A DNA stretch of 64,000 nt from Azotobacter paspali (lineage in GTDB: Bacteria; Pseudomonadota; Gammaproteobacteria; Pseudomonadales; Pseudomonadaceae): assembly GCF_042434745.1 (NCBI RefSeq), contig NZ_JBHLSS010000098.1; one strand, 5' to 3'. Positions 25,833 through 34,060 of this stretch are shown piece after piece. How positions within the stretch are numbered: the stretch's first letter is position 1; each line of letters begins with the position of its first letter. Below the pieces are notes generated by a model. It saw only the letters and a list, made by a program, of their open reading frames with translations, did not search any database and was not told where the DNA came from. Made by a program: the position numbers and the translations under genes.

Positions 25833-26831
25833 TCACCAGGACTGGCGACTCACCACGGGACAGGGCACCCAGTGGGTGAAAGGCTCGTTCCGCTCTTCGA
25901 TCAGGTGCTGCGCGGCGCGGCGACCCATCTCGTAGTAGGGGAGTTGCACAGTGCTCAACGGCGGATAGAACAGTTCGGCGACGCCCACCATGTTGTCGTA
26001 GCCGAGCACCGCCACGTCGGCCGGGATGCGCAGGCCGCGGCTGAGCAGGTACTGGTAGGCGACCAGGGCGATGCGGTCGTTGCCGCAGACCAGCAGGTCG
26101 AAGGCCGGCCTGCCGTTCGTCTCGTCCAGCCGGCGTTCCAGCTCGGCGACGGTTTCCCCGTAGGCGTCGTCGGTGGATATGTCGTACTGGCGGACGCTGT
26201 CCGCGGGAATGCCGGCCTCGGCGAGGGCGCGTGACAGGCCTTGCTGGCGCAGCTTCCAGGCTAGGCTGTGGCGCGGCAAGTTGATGCACAGCGGGCGGCG
26301 ATAGCCGCGCCCGAGCGCCTGGCGCACGGCCCAGTACTGACCGTAGGCGTCGTCGGGGACGTAGCAGGCGACGCCGGGGCTGGTGCTCATGCAGTTGCTT
26401 AAAACCAGCGGCTTGTCGAGCAGCGCCAAAGGAATTTCCAGTTCGCGCAACTGCATGGTGCTGAACACGATGCCGTCCGGCCGGTGCGACAACATCAGGT
26501 CTATGGCCTGCTGGCTCGGCGGGATCTCGAACAGGTTGAGGATGAAGACGTTCCAGCCGTGCTCCCGAGCAGTGCGCTCCACCGAGAGCAGCATCTCGAC
26601 GGCGAAGGGGGTAGTCGCCGTGTCGAGCGCGAAGACGCCGATGGTCTTGCCGCTGGAATGGCCGCCGCGGATCTTGCGGGCGGAAAGACTGGGCACGTAG
26701 TTCAGAGCTTCGATGGCCTGGCGGACCTTAGCCAGGGTTTCCGGGTTCAACTTCTCCGGGGTGTTGATCGCCCTGGATACGGTCATCGGAGAAACTCCCG
26801 CCAACCGTGCGACATCTTTGACCGAAACCAT
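25833..26831 (-). CDS. cscR: CscR-type LacI-family sucrose repressor
   Basis: The 332-residue LacI-family protein begins MVSVKDVARLAGVSPMTVSRAINTPEKLNPETLAKVRQAIEALNYVPSLSAR (DNA-binding domain and hinge) and continues with a periplasmic-binding-like sensor domain (IGVFALDTATTPFAVEMLLSVER, RPDGIVFSTMQ, GYRRPLCINLP, FDLLVCGNDRIALVAYQYL, VLGYDNMVGVAELFYPPLSTVQLPYYEMGRRAAQ). ATG 26831 is chosen over the longer frame (26996) because the helix-turn-helix starts there. It lies downstream of the sucrose hydrolase and symporter genes, 210 bp away, and should repress them until sucrose or fructose is present. Confidence 0.88.
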   Translation of the reverse strand: MVSVKDVARLAGVSPMTVSRAINTPEKLNPETLAKVRQAIEALNYVPSLSARKIRGGHSSGKTIGVFALDTATTPFAVEMLLSVERTAREHGWNVFILNLFEIPPSQQAIDLMLSHRPDGIVFSTMQLRELEIPLALLDKPLVLSNCMSTSPGVACYVPDDAYGQYWAVRQALGRGYRRPLCINLPRHSLAWKLRQQGLSRALAEAGIPADSVRQYDISTDDAYGETVAELERRLDETNGRPAFDLLVCGNDRIALVAYQYLLSRGLRIPADVAVLGYDNMVGVAELFYPPLSTVQLPYYEMGRRAAQHLIEERNEPFTHWVPCPVVSRQSW

Positions 26832-27041
26832 GTGCGGGTGCCATTGCCTGTTTCGCTGGCATGATGTCATGCCCGGCGAAAGCGTGACAACACGGCGCCG
26901 GGGCTGGCGGGATGCAACCGCTCGAAGGCGGTTCGGGCTCTTTTTCCGGCTCGTCGGTCGGCTCGGCGCGGGGACTCCGCTATTCCCTCCACTCATGACG
27001 GAAAGTCGCGGGAAGGGGGAGAGCGGGCTCCCGAGCGGTTC

Positions 27042-28520
27042 TCAGAGCTTCAGATCGGCCAGGCTCCAGACCGCGCCCTCGGCGAATACCCCGCGCCCGT
27101 TCACGGCGAAAGCACCCACGCCCAGGCTGTCGGGACGCGGATAGATGCGGCTGCTCAGGGTATAGGCGCCGTCGTCGACGAACACCTCGATGGACGAGCG
27201 ATCCAGGAAGATGCGCAGGGCGATCCGCGTCTGCCCCGGCGCCACCGGTACGCTGCGCACGCCGCTCACACCGGCTCCCGAATGCTGCCGGTCGAGCACC
27301 AGGCGCCGGGCCATGGCGTCGAAATACAGCAGGGTGCGCTCCTGTCCGTCGTCGCTGCAGCGCAGGGCCAGCCCGAAGCGCTCGGCACTGCTGCCGACCA
27401 GGTCCAGTTCCAGTTCGAGTTCCAGCAGGGCGCCGCGCACCTCGAGCCGGCGGCTCTGCGCCTCGAGCGTGCCGATTGTCAGCGCCTGCCGGGACTGGCG
27501 CAGCGCCGTCAGCTCGCGTGCCGGGCGCATGCGCAGCCGGTCGCCGTCGCGGCTCAGCTCGCGCGGCAGGGTCAGCGCGCCGCACCAGTGGTGCGCCTGG
27601 CTCGGCATCGGGCTTTGCCACATGTCCATCCAGGCCCAGAGCAGACGGCGCCCGTCCGGTGCCAGCAGGGTCTGCGCCGCATAGAAGTCGTGGCCGTGGT
27701 CGATCTCATGCAGTTCGGTTTCCGCGACGAAGCGGGCGTTCTCGTCCAGCCGGCCAAGGAGGTAGCTGTTCTGGAAAAGGTTCCAGCGTTCGTAGCCCTC
27801 GGGCTTCAGGCCCTGCGGCGAGAACAGGAAAACGTCGCGTCCCTCCAGTTCGAAAAGGTCCGGGCATTCCCACATGTAGCCGTCGGCTTCCCGCCGACCC
27901 TCCAGGGCACGGCCGAGACAGTCCCACCGGCGCAGGTCGCGAGAGCGGTAGAGCAGCAGCAGCGGATCATCGCCCTGGCGTGCACCGAGCGCCATCCACC
28001 AGTGGTCGCCGCGTCGCCAGACCTTGGGATCGCGGAAATGCATGATGTCCGGGTGCGGCGGCGTGTCGATCACCGCCCCGTGCTTGATGAAGGTGATGCC
28101 GTCCGTGCTGCTGGCCAGGCACTGGACTTGCTTCATGCCCTGTTCGTCATTGCCCGGCTCGCCCAGCCAGCGGTGCCCCGTGTAGATCAGGTACAGGGTG
28201 TCGCCGTCCACTACGGCCGATCCGGAAAAGCAGCCGTCCGGGTCGAAGGCATCGCCGGGCGCCAGGGCGATGGGCAAATGTTCCCAGTGAACTAGGTCCG
28301 CGCTTCTGGCATGTCCCCAATACATCGGCCCCCACTGGGGCGAATACGGATGGTGCTGGTAGAAGACATGGTACTCGCCGCGGAAATACACCAGGCCGTT
28401 CGGGTCGTTCATCCAGCCAGCCGGCGGCGACAGGTGATAGCCGAGACGGTAGTCATCGCGGTGTGCGGGTAGGGTTCTCGCGCTGGCGCGCTGCGCTTCG
28501 TCCAGTAGATCGGCCTGCAT
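27042..28520 (-). CDS. cscA: GH32 sucrose hydrolase (invertase)
   Basis: The 492-residue cytoplasmic glycoside hydrolase family 32 enzyme splits sucrose to glucose and fructose. Catalytic motifs are all present: WMNDPNG with the nucleophile Asp (about residues 36-42), FRDPKVW (RDP motif, transition-state stabiliser) and WECPDLF (acid/base Glu). FSGSAVVD is the FSGSAV motif of the family. A C-terminal beta-sandwich follows (LRIFLDRSSIEVFVDDGAYTLSSRIYPR). ATG 28520 is chosen because GAGG lies 8 bp upstream on the coding strand. It is 83 bp downstream of the symporter gene in one transcription unit. No phosphotransferase genes are nearby, so the substrate is probably free sucrose. Confidence 0.92.
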   Translation of the reverse strand: MQADLLDEAQRASARTLPAHRDDYRLGYHLSPPAGWMNDPNGLVYFRGEYHVFYQHHPYSPQWGPMYWGHARSADLVHWEHLPIALAPGDAFDPDGCFSGSAVVDGDTLYLIYTGHRWLGEPGNDEQGMKQVQCLASSTDGITFIKHGAVIDTPPHPDIMHFRDPKVWRRGDHWWMALGARQGDDPLLLLYRSRDLRRWDCLGRALEGRREADGYMWECPDLFELEGRDVFLFSPQGLKPEGYERWNLFQNSYLLGRLDENARFVAETELHEIDHGHDFYAAQTLLAPDGRRLLWAWMDMWQSPMPSQAHHWCGALTLPRELSRDGDRLRMRPARELTALRQSRQALTIGTLEAQSRRLEVRGALLELELELDLVGSSAERFGLALRCSDDGQERTLLYFDAMARRLVLDRQHSGAGVSGVRSVPVAPGQTRIALRIFLDRSSIEVFVDDGAYTLSSRIYPRPDSLGVGAFAVNGRGVFAEGAVWSLADLKL

Positions 28521-28603
28521 ATCGTGATCCTCGAAAGTTCGTGGAAAGGTCTCGAGCGACGTCATCCCCGCCGAGACGGAGGAGATGACGAGGATTGCTT
28601 CGT

Positions 28604-29887
28604 TCAGGGTTCGTAATGGTTAGCCGCCTGGGCGATGGCCGGCAACTCCAGGGCGCTGTTCGTCGCCTGGGAGGCTTTGCGCGACGGGTCGGTGCGCAGC
28701 AGCGACCAGGACAGCAGCAGGCAGAGGCCGACCAGGCCGGCCAGCAGCAGGTAGACGCTGGCGAAGCCGATCTTGTCGTAGCCGTAGCCCACCGCCGGCG
28801 ACAGCAGCATGGCGGTCAGTTGCTGGGCGAACTGGAAACTGACCAGGTAGAGCGTGGCCGACAGCCGCGAATCGAAGTTGACGCAGATGTACTTGAACAC
28901 CGCGACCAGCAGGATCGGCACCTCGATGGCATGCAGCATCTTGCAGGCGGCGATGGTCCAGGCATCGCTAGCCAGCCCCGAGCCGAGGATGCGCACGAAC
29001 ATGATGGTGCCGGCCAGCAGCAGGCCGTATTTGGCGCCGGTGCGGGCGACCACCCAGGGCGCGACCAGCATGAGCAGGGCCTCGACCAGTACCTGCGAGG
29101 AGTTCAGGTAGCCGTAGGCGCGGGTGCCTTCTTCCGGGGTGGGGAAGAAGGAAGCGAAGTACACCGGGAACTGCTGCTCGTAGATCATGTAGACCCCGGC
29201 GACCCCGGTCAGGAACAGGCTGAACGCCCAGAAGCGCGGCAGGCGCAGCAGTTGCAGGATGTCGGCGGTGCGTACCGGTACGGATTCGCTGGCCCGCGTC
29301 TCGTGGTTTTTGAAGGCGTCCATGTCCAGCTGGGAGAGAATCAGCAAGAACGCCAGGCCGGCGGCGCTGCTCATGTAGAAGGCGATGTCCGGGTCGATGT
29401 CGAACACCACGCCGGCCACGCCCGTCGCGGCCGCCCAGCCCAGCGAGCCCCACATCCGCGTGGTGCCGAACTCGAAGCCGGCGTGGCGCGACAGCCGCTC
29501 GGTATAGGACTCGATGACGCCTACGCCGGCGAGCATGGCGAAGGCCAGGAAGGCGGCGCCGACCAGGGCGCCGAGCACCACGTCGTGAGCCAGCAGGCCG
29601 GCGTAGACGTGGATCGCGAAGGGCGCGGCACAGGTGAGCAGCACGCCGATCCAGACCAGCAGCTTGCGGGACAGGCCCAGGCGATCCTGCAGGGCGCCGT
29701 AGAAGGGCTGGATGAGCAACGCGGCGATGGCGTTGGCGGCGAAGATGAAGCCGGTTTCCGTACCGTTCAGACCGATGACCCGGTGCAGCCATATGGAGAA
29801 CAGCGAATAGCTCGACGACCAGGCGAAGAAGAAGAAAAACAGCAGGCCACTGATTAGCCAGTATTCGCGTTTTAACGGGAGATGCAT
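28604..29887 (-). CDS. cscB: CscB-type sucrose/H+ symporter (MFS, LacY family)
   Basis: A 427-residue inner-membrane protein with 12 predicted helices of the oligosaccharide:H+ symporter family. It opens YWLISGLLFFFFFAWSSSYSLFSIWL, and has the family motifs GTETGFIFAANAIAALLIQPFYGALQDRLGL, YTERLSRHAGFEFGTTRMWGSLGWA and EVPILLVAVFKYICVNFDSRLSATLYLVSFQFAQQ. It imports sucrose for the GH32 hydrolase encoded just downstream. The start ATG 29887 lies 24 bp from a candidate LacI operator. Raffinose or lactose transporters of the same family are alternatives, but the invertase and sucrose-type porin support sucrose. Confidence 0.92.
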   Translation of the reverse strand: MHLPLKREYWLISGLLFFFFFAWSSSYSLFSIWLHRVIGLNGTETGFIFAANAIAALLIQPFYGALQDRLGLSRKLLVWIGVLLTCAAPFAIHVYAGLLAHDVVLGALVGAAFLAFAMLAGVGVIESYTERLSRHAGFEFGTTRMWGSLGWAAATGVAGVVFDIDPDIAFYMSSAAGLAFLLILSQLDMDAFKNHETRASESVPVRTADILQLLRLPRFWAFSLFLTGVAGVYMIYEQQFPVYFASFFPTPEEGTRAYGYLNSSQVLVEALLMLVAPWVVARTGAKYGLLLAGTIMFVRILGSGLASDAWTIAACKMLHAIEVPILLVAVFKYICVNFDSRLSATLYLVSFQFAQQLTAMLLSPAVGYGYDKIGFASVYLLLAGLVGLCLLLSWSLLRTDPSRKASQATNSALELPAIAQAANHYEP

Positions 29888-29910
29888 GGAATAACCCTCT
29901 TGTTTTTATT

Positions 29911-29930
29911 GGAGGTAACGTTAACATCGC
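29911..29930. promoter_or_regulatory. Candidate LacI-type operator upstream of cscB
   Basis: GGAGGTAACGTTAACATCGC contains the palindrome TAACGTTA (29916-29923), within GTAACGTTAAC. LacI-family operators are centred on such CG-containing palindromes. It sits between the symporter start (29887) and the divergent porin (30142). Confidence 0.45.
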
Positions 29931-30141
29931 GATCTATTACGCTACTCCCGCTGGCCCGCTGTCAAGCGCAATTGTTCGGCCGGGGCGCGTAAGCAGGCGT
30001 TGAGGACGTCGCGGGGGGCCGCTTTCCGTTGTCCGTCGCGCCCGTGGAAATCCGGCTTTCCGGGTCGCTCGTGGCGCGTGAGGGAGAGGTCGGTTCGAAC
30101 GCTTCCTAAGTAGAATTATTACAAGAACAAGAGGTTTACAC

Positions 30142-31767
30142 ATGCATTCTGCGGCCTGTCGGCCCTTGGCCGGCTTTTCCCTGTTTTTCCTCTCCATCAA
30201 TAATCTCCTTGCCGCACCGGAGCTGAGCGTCGAGGAACGTCTCGCCCGGCTCGAGGCCAGGGCTGCTGTCGCCGAGGCGCGGGCTATGGCGGCCGAAGCC
30301 GAAGCTGGTCGGCTGCGCAAGGAAGTCGAGCAGCTCAATCGGCAGTTCGCCCTCGGTGGTCTTCCGGCAGACATGCAGTCGTCGATGTCGCTCAGCGCGC
30401 GCGTGGCTCAGATCGAAGCGCGCCAGCAGTCCTTGGAAAACCGTACCTCGACGCTGGCATCTTCGGTGGACTCGATCGGGGACCTGACCGAGGGTTTCTC
30501 CTTCACCGGCTATGCCCGCTCCGGCACGCTGACGGATGGCGCCGGCGCCGGTCGCGGCGGCCCCTACATGACTCCCGCCGGTTCGGTGGGCGGGGCCGTC
30601 GGCCGGCTCGGCAACGAGCCCGACACCTATGTGGAGTTGCAGTTCTCCAAGGAAAGCCAGGCCGACAACGGCACGCGCTCGAAGTATACGGTGATGCTCG
30701 CCGACGGTGTGGAAACGCCTAACGACTGGACCGCCAGCAACAGCTCGCTCAACGTGCGCAAGGCCTATGCCGAACTCAGCAACCTGTCCTCGTTCCAGGG
30801 CAGTCCCACGTTCCGCAACGCCACCCTGTGGGCCGGCAAGCGCTTCGACCGGGAGAATTTCGATATTCACTGGCTCGACACCGACGTGGTGTTCCTGGCC
30901 GGCACCGGGGCTGGCATCTACGATGTGCAGCTGACCGACAACTGGCGCCTCAACGCCTCGCTGATGAGCCGCTCCTACGGCGACTTCAGCACGGACGACA
31001 GCAAGGACATCAGGAGCTACATCGCCACCGTCAACCAGTTCTTCGACGACGGGCGCTGGCAGCTCATGCTCAATGGCATCGCCTCGCGGCGCAACAACGC
31101 CAAGCTGAAGGATAGCGGCTCCGATCCCGACGAGCGGAACAGCCGGGTGAACAAGGCGGGGTACAGCCCAGCCGAAAGCGGCGCGCACGGCCTGTTCGCC
31201 TACCACCGGCCGGACTTCTTCGGCGGGGAAGGGTTCTTCAAGGCCGCGCTGCTGTACGGCAAGGGGTTGGGCGCCGAGGTCAAGGGCATCGGCTCCGACG
31301 GCGAGCTGCTCGACGAGGCCGAGGCGCTGCGCCTGGCACTGTACGGCCACACCCGCCTGAGCAAGAACTGGCGCATCGCCCCGGTCCTGCTCGCCGAGCA
31401 CAGCAAGGATCGCTACGTGCCCGGCGACAACTATCGCTGGTTGACTCTCAACCTGCGCCTGGCCAACGAACTGACCAGCAACTTCGAGATGGTCTACGAA
31501 CTCGGCTGGCAGAGCATGAACCTCGACCCGCGCGGTTACAACGGCCGGCAAAAGAGCAACGGCGATTTCTGGAAATTCACTGTGGCGCCGACCTTCAAGA
31601 TGGAATCCGGAAACTTCTTCGAACGCCCAGAACTGCGCGTGTTCGCCAGCTACATGGACTGGTCCAAGGAACTCGACGACTTCAGCACATCGGACAACTT
31701 CGGCCAGAAGCACTTCAAGTCGGGCGGCGTCTGGCAGTTCGGCACGCAGATGGAGACTTGGTTCTAG
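30142..31767 (+). CDS. scrY: ScrY/LamB-type outer-membrane sucrose porin
   Basis: A 541-residue outer-membrane protein: signal sequence (ending near NNLLAAPE), an N-terminal coiled coil (VEERLARLEARAAVAEARAMAAEAEAGRLRKEVEQLN; later VAQIEARQQSLENRTSTL) as in ScrY, then an 18-stranded maltoporin-type barrel starting FSFTGYARSGTLTDGAGAG and ending in GGVWQFGTQMETWF with terminal Phe. Family landmarks include GGAVGRLGNEPDTYVELQF, WAGKRFDRENFDIHWLD and the late RPELRVFASYMDW. SD AAGAGG precedes the ATG. It is divergent from cscBA and should bring sucrose across the outer membrane. Confidence 0.92.
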   Translation: MHSAACRPLAGFSLFFLSINNLLAAPELSVEERLARLEARAAVAEARAMAAEAEAGRLRKEVEQLNRQFALGGLPADMQSSMSLSARVAQIEARQQSLENRTSTLASSVDSIGDLTEGFSFTGYARSGTLTDGAGAGRGGPYMTPAGSVGGAVGRLGNEPDTYVELQFSKESQADNGTRSKYTVMLADGVETPNDWTASNSSLNVRKAYAELSNLSSFQGSPTFRNATLWAGKRFDRENFDIHWLDTDVVFLAGTGAGIYDVQLTDNWRLNASLMSRSYGDFSTDDSKDIRSYIATVNQFFDDGRWQLMLNGIASRRNNAKLKDSGSDPDERNSRVNKAGYSPAESGAHGLFAYHRPDFFGGEGFFKAALLYGKGLGAEVKGIGSDGELLDEAEALRLALYGHTRLSKNWRIAPVLLAEHSKDRYVPGDNYRWLTLNLRLANELTSNFEMVYELGWQSMNLDPRGYNGRQKSNGDFWKFTVAPTFKMESGNFFERPELRVFASYMDWSKELDDFSTSDNFGQKHFKSGGVWQFGTQMETWF

Positions 31768-32008
31768 GGAGCGATGGCGGCTTTCAGCTGGCCGTTTTGC
31801 GGTGGCGCGGAACCGGCCTGGCGATAGTGAGGAGCAAGGGGTTCGGTACTGGAGCCGCTGGCCGTCAGCCTGGACGGCTTGCCGGAGTGCCGCGCCCGGA
31901 TGATTGTCGAGCGGACGCTGCATCTACTGATCGAGCCGGGCAAGCTTCGCTATCCTCACGGGCTGGAACGCCCGGCGAATGCCTGCAAGCCTGAATGAAG
32001 GAACATCG

Positions 32009-33091
32009 ATGCAATCCGTTGAGTCCCTGTTGGCCGAACTGCGTGAACTCGCGGAATTGCCCGAGCTTCCCCTGTTCGAGCCAGAGCGGACTGCCGATAC
32101 GAGTGACCTCCCCAGGGCAATCGCATGAAATGCCTGCCCGATACTGGGCTGGAACGGTTGTGTGAGCCTTGGCATGGCTGCTTGCCGAGGGGCTGGATAC
32201 TTCCTGTTTCGGCCCCCCGGCCGAGTCACTTTCTCTTTGCGCACGCAAAGAGAAAGTAACCAAAGAGAAAACGCGCCCGGTCATTCGGCCCCGGCTATGC
32301 CGGGGTTCCCTCGCTCCGGCACCTCCCTGCGGCTCGCCCCTCTACGCGACGCCTGCGCTCGGCCTCCTGAACGGGAGTCGGGCTCCGAGTTGCCTGAAAG
32401 CGCTTTCGCTCTTGCGGCACGGCTTGTCAGGCCGCGCCGGATGCCCCCTTCAGGAGGCCGAGCGGAATCGTCGTGGAAGCGGTCGAGCGGCAAGGATGCC
32501 GCGAGAGCCGCGATGGGCCATGGCATGGATGGCCTTTCGCGGCGAGCCCCTGGAACGACGATGCAGGGAGGGAACCCGGAGCGAAGCGCAGGGCCGGATG
32601 AGGGGGTGGCCTTCTTTTGGGTTACTTTTTCGTGGCCAGGCAAGAAAAAGTGACTCGGCCGGGGGCCGAAACAGAAGGTATCCAACCACTCGGCAAGCAG
32701 CCAATGCACTGGATCTGAAGACCACGCCGGAACGACGAGGCACCCAACCTTTCCAGTCCGGTATCGAGCGAGCGCTTCATGCGATTGCCCTGGTGACCTC
32801 CCCTAGCCCCTGCTTGCCGCGATTGCAACATTGTTGCCCAAGCCGCGCCGGGACAAGCTCTGGCCGGTGATTCTCTAGCTCTGTGCTATCCATCCGTACA
32901 GCACGGAGCAACTGGCGACCGTGCTGGGTCGGCAGGTGACAGCGTTCAAGACCAGCCATCTGAGTCCTATGCGGGAACGCGAGGGCTTGCTCCGCTATAT
33001 ACATCCCGAGGTGATCAACCATCCCGAGCAGGCCTACCTGACCACGGAAGTCGGACGAGCCTGGCTGGCGGAGAACGGTATTCGGCTATAA
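32009..33091 (+). pseudogene. RecG-like/winged-helix helicase fragment interrupted by a mobile element
   Basis: Before the element, ATG 32009 opens MQSVESLLAELRELAELPEL. After it the same frame continues KPRRDKLWPVIL, then LCAIHPYSTEQLATVLGRQV, SHLSPMREREGLLRYIHPEVINHPEQAYLTTEVG and a stop at 33091. This matches the C-terminal winged-helix region of ATP-dependent helicase (AlbA_2/RecG-like) proteins. Removing 32113-32802 (element plus one target copy) restores one frame, but two TAG codons remain (32804-32806 and after WPVIL at about 32870), so the gene was or became dead independently. Upstream sequence at 31858-31995 (LPECRARMIVERTLHLL) may be another eroded part. Confidence 0.7.
32113..32792. 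mobile_element. 680-bp MITE-like element with inverted termini and 10-bp target duplication
   Basis: The ends are CAGGGCAATCGCATGAA (32113) and its exact complement ending at 32792. Similarity between the two arms runs more than 150 bp inward (shared TGCTTGCCGAG, GGATAC, CTGTTTCGGCCCC, CCGAGTCACTTT). GTGACCTCCC occurs immediately outside both ends (32103-32112 and 32793-32802), a 10-bp target-site duplication. No transposase is encoded, so it must have moved by an enzyme supplied in trans. The interior is shared with the repeat at 913-2110 and contains the GTCACTTTCTCTTTGC hairpin. It disrupts a helicase-like gene. Confidence 0.85.
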
Positions 33092-33166
33092 GCACGACCT
33101 ATGATCCGCGAGAGGCAGCCATGTCCGTCCTGCCGGCCGGATCATCGTGCCGGATACGCCGCTCTT

Positions 33167-33784
33167 TCACAGCACATAAAAGAAGATCGCCACGAAGTGC
33201 AGCAGGCTGCCGGCCATGACGAACAGGTGCCAGATGCCGTGCCAGTGGCGGAAACGTTCGTCGAAGACGAAGAAGACGATCCCCACGGTGTAGAAGATGC
33301 CACCCGCCAGCAGCCAGGCGAAGCCCGCGCTGCCCAGGGCGGCGAGTAGCGGCTTGACCGCCACCAGGACCAGCCAGCCCATCACCGCGTAGATCACCAG
33401 CGAGAGAATCCGCGCCTCGGACTGCTGCTTGAACTCCTGGAACATGCCGAACAGCGCCAGGCTCCAGATGATCGCCAGCAGCGACCAGCCCCAAGCATCA
33501 GGTAGGGTCACCAGGCAGAAAGGCGTGTAGCTGCCGGCGATCAGCAGGTAGATGGAGAGATGGTCGAGCTTGCGCAGGATCGTCTTCGCCCGTCCACGCA
33601 GGCTGTGATAGATGGTCGAGATGATGTAGAGCGCGAGCAGGGTAACGCCGTAGATCGCGCTGGCGACGATCTTCTGCGGCGTGCCGTCGAGACTCGCCGC
33701 CACCAGCAGCCAGATCATGCCGACCAGAGCCAGGACCGCGCCGATCAGGTGAGTCCAGGCGTTGAACCTTTCACCGTGATACAT
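33167..33784 (-). CDS. Hemolysin III (YqfA/HlyIII) family membrane protein
   Basis: A 205-residue protein with seven predicted helices of the HlyIII/PAQR-like family. Motifs: FNAWTHLIGAVLALVGM, IYGVTLLALYIISTIYHSL (the S-x3-H), LRKLDHLSIYLLIAGSYTPFCLV (the HxxIYxxIAGSYTP block) and FRHWHGIWHLFVMAGSLLHFVAIFFYV (H-x3-H, likely Zn-binding). ATG 33784 is chosen because it begins MYHGERFNAWTHL, the usual N terminus. The exact role is unclear across the family; haemolysin activity has been shown only for some members. It is divergent from recC. Confidence 0.88.
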   Translation of the reverse strand: MYHGERFNAWTHLIGAVLALVGMIWLLVAASLDGTPQKIVASAIYGVTLLALYIISTIYHSLRGRAKTILRKLDHLSIYLLIAGSYTPFCLVTLPDAWGWSLLAIIWSLALFGMFQEFKQQSEARILSLVIYAVMGWLVLVAVKPLLAALGSAGFAWLLAGGIFYTVGIVFFVFDERFRHWHGIWHLFVMAGSLLHFVAIFFYVL

Positions 33785-34060
33785 ACCGTGCACCTCAATG
33801 GCGATGCATATGGCAATCATTATACGTTGAGCCGGATATCACAAGTGACACTTGCTTGACAGCACAGTGCGCAGGCAGATGCCCGGTCGCGGACCGAACT
33901 GCTCGCAGCAGGGTCGGCTATCTCGTCTCCCGGCGGCGGGCGGGCTCCTCGCATGCCGACGACGCCGGTTTCCCGCATTGCCGGCAAGCAATCGAGTATG
34001 ACCCCCGTCGTCGTCCGCGAGTGGCACAATGGCGCCCTTCTTTGCGGGAGGGAGCAGGGC

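Noticed and set aside
25833..26996. A longer N terminus for the sucrose repressor.
   Set aside because: The extra 55 residues are Arg/Pro-rich with no match, and the LacI helix-turn-helix begins exactly at ATG 26831.
28595..29857. A 420-codon plus-strand open frame over the symporter gene.
   Set aside because: The minus strand encodes a 12-helix sucrose symporter; the plus frame is Gln/Gly/His-rich with no domain.
33953..34060. Upstream extension of recC.
   Set aside because: The extension has no conserved sequence, and ATG 34061 has a strong ribosome-binding region directly upstream.
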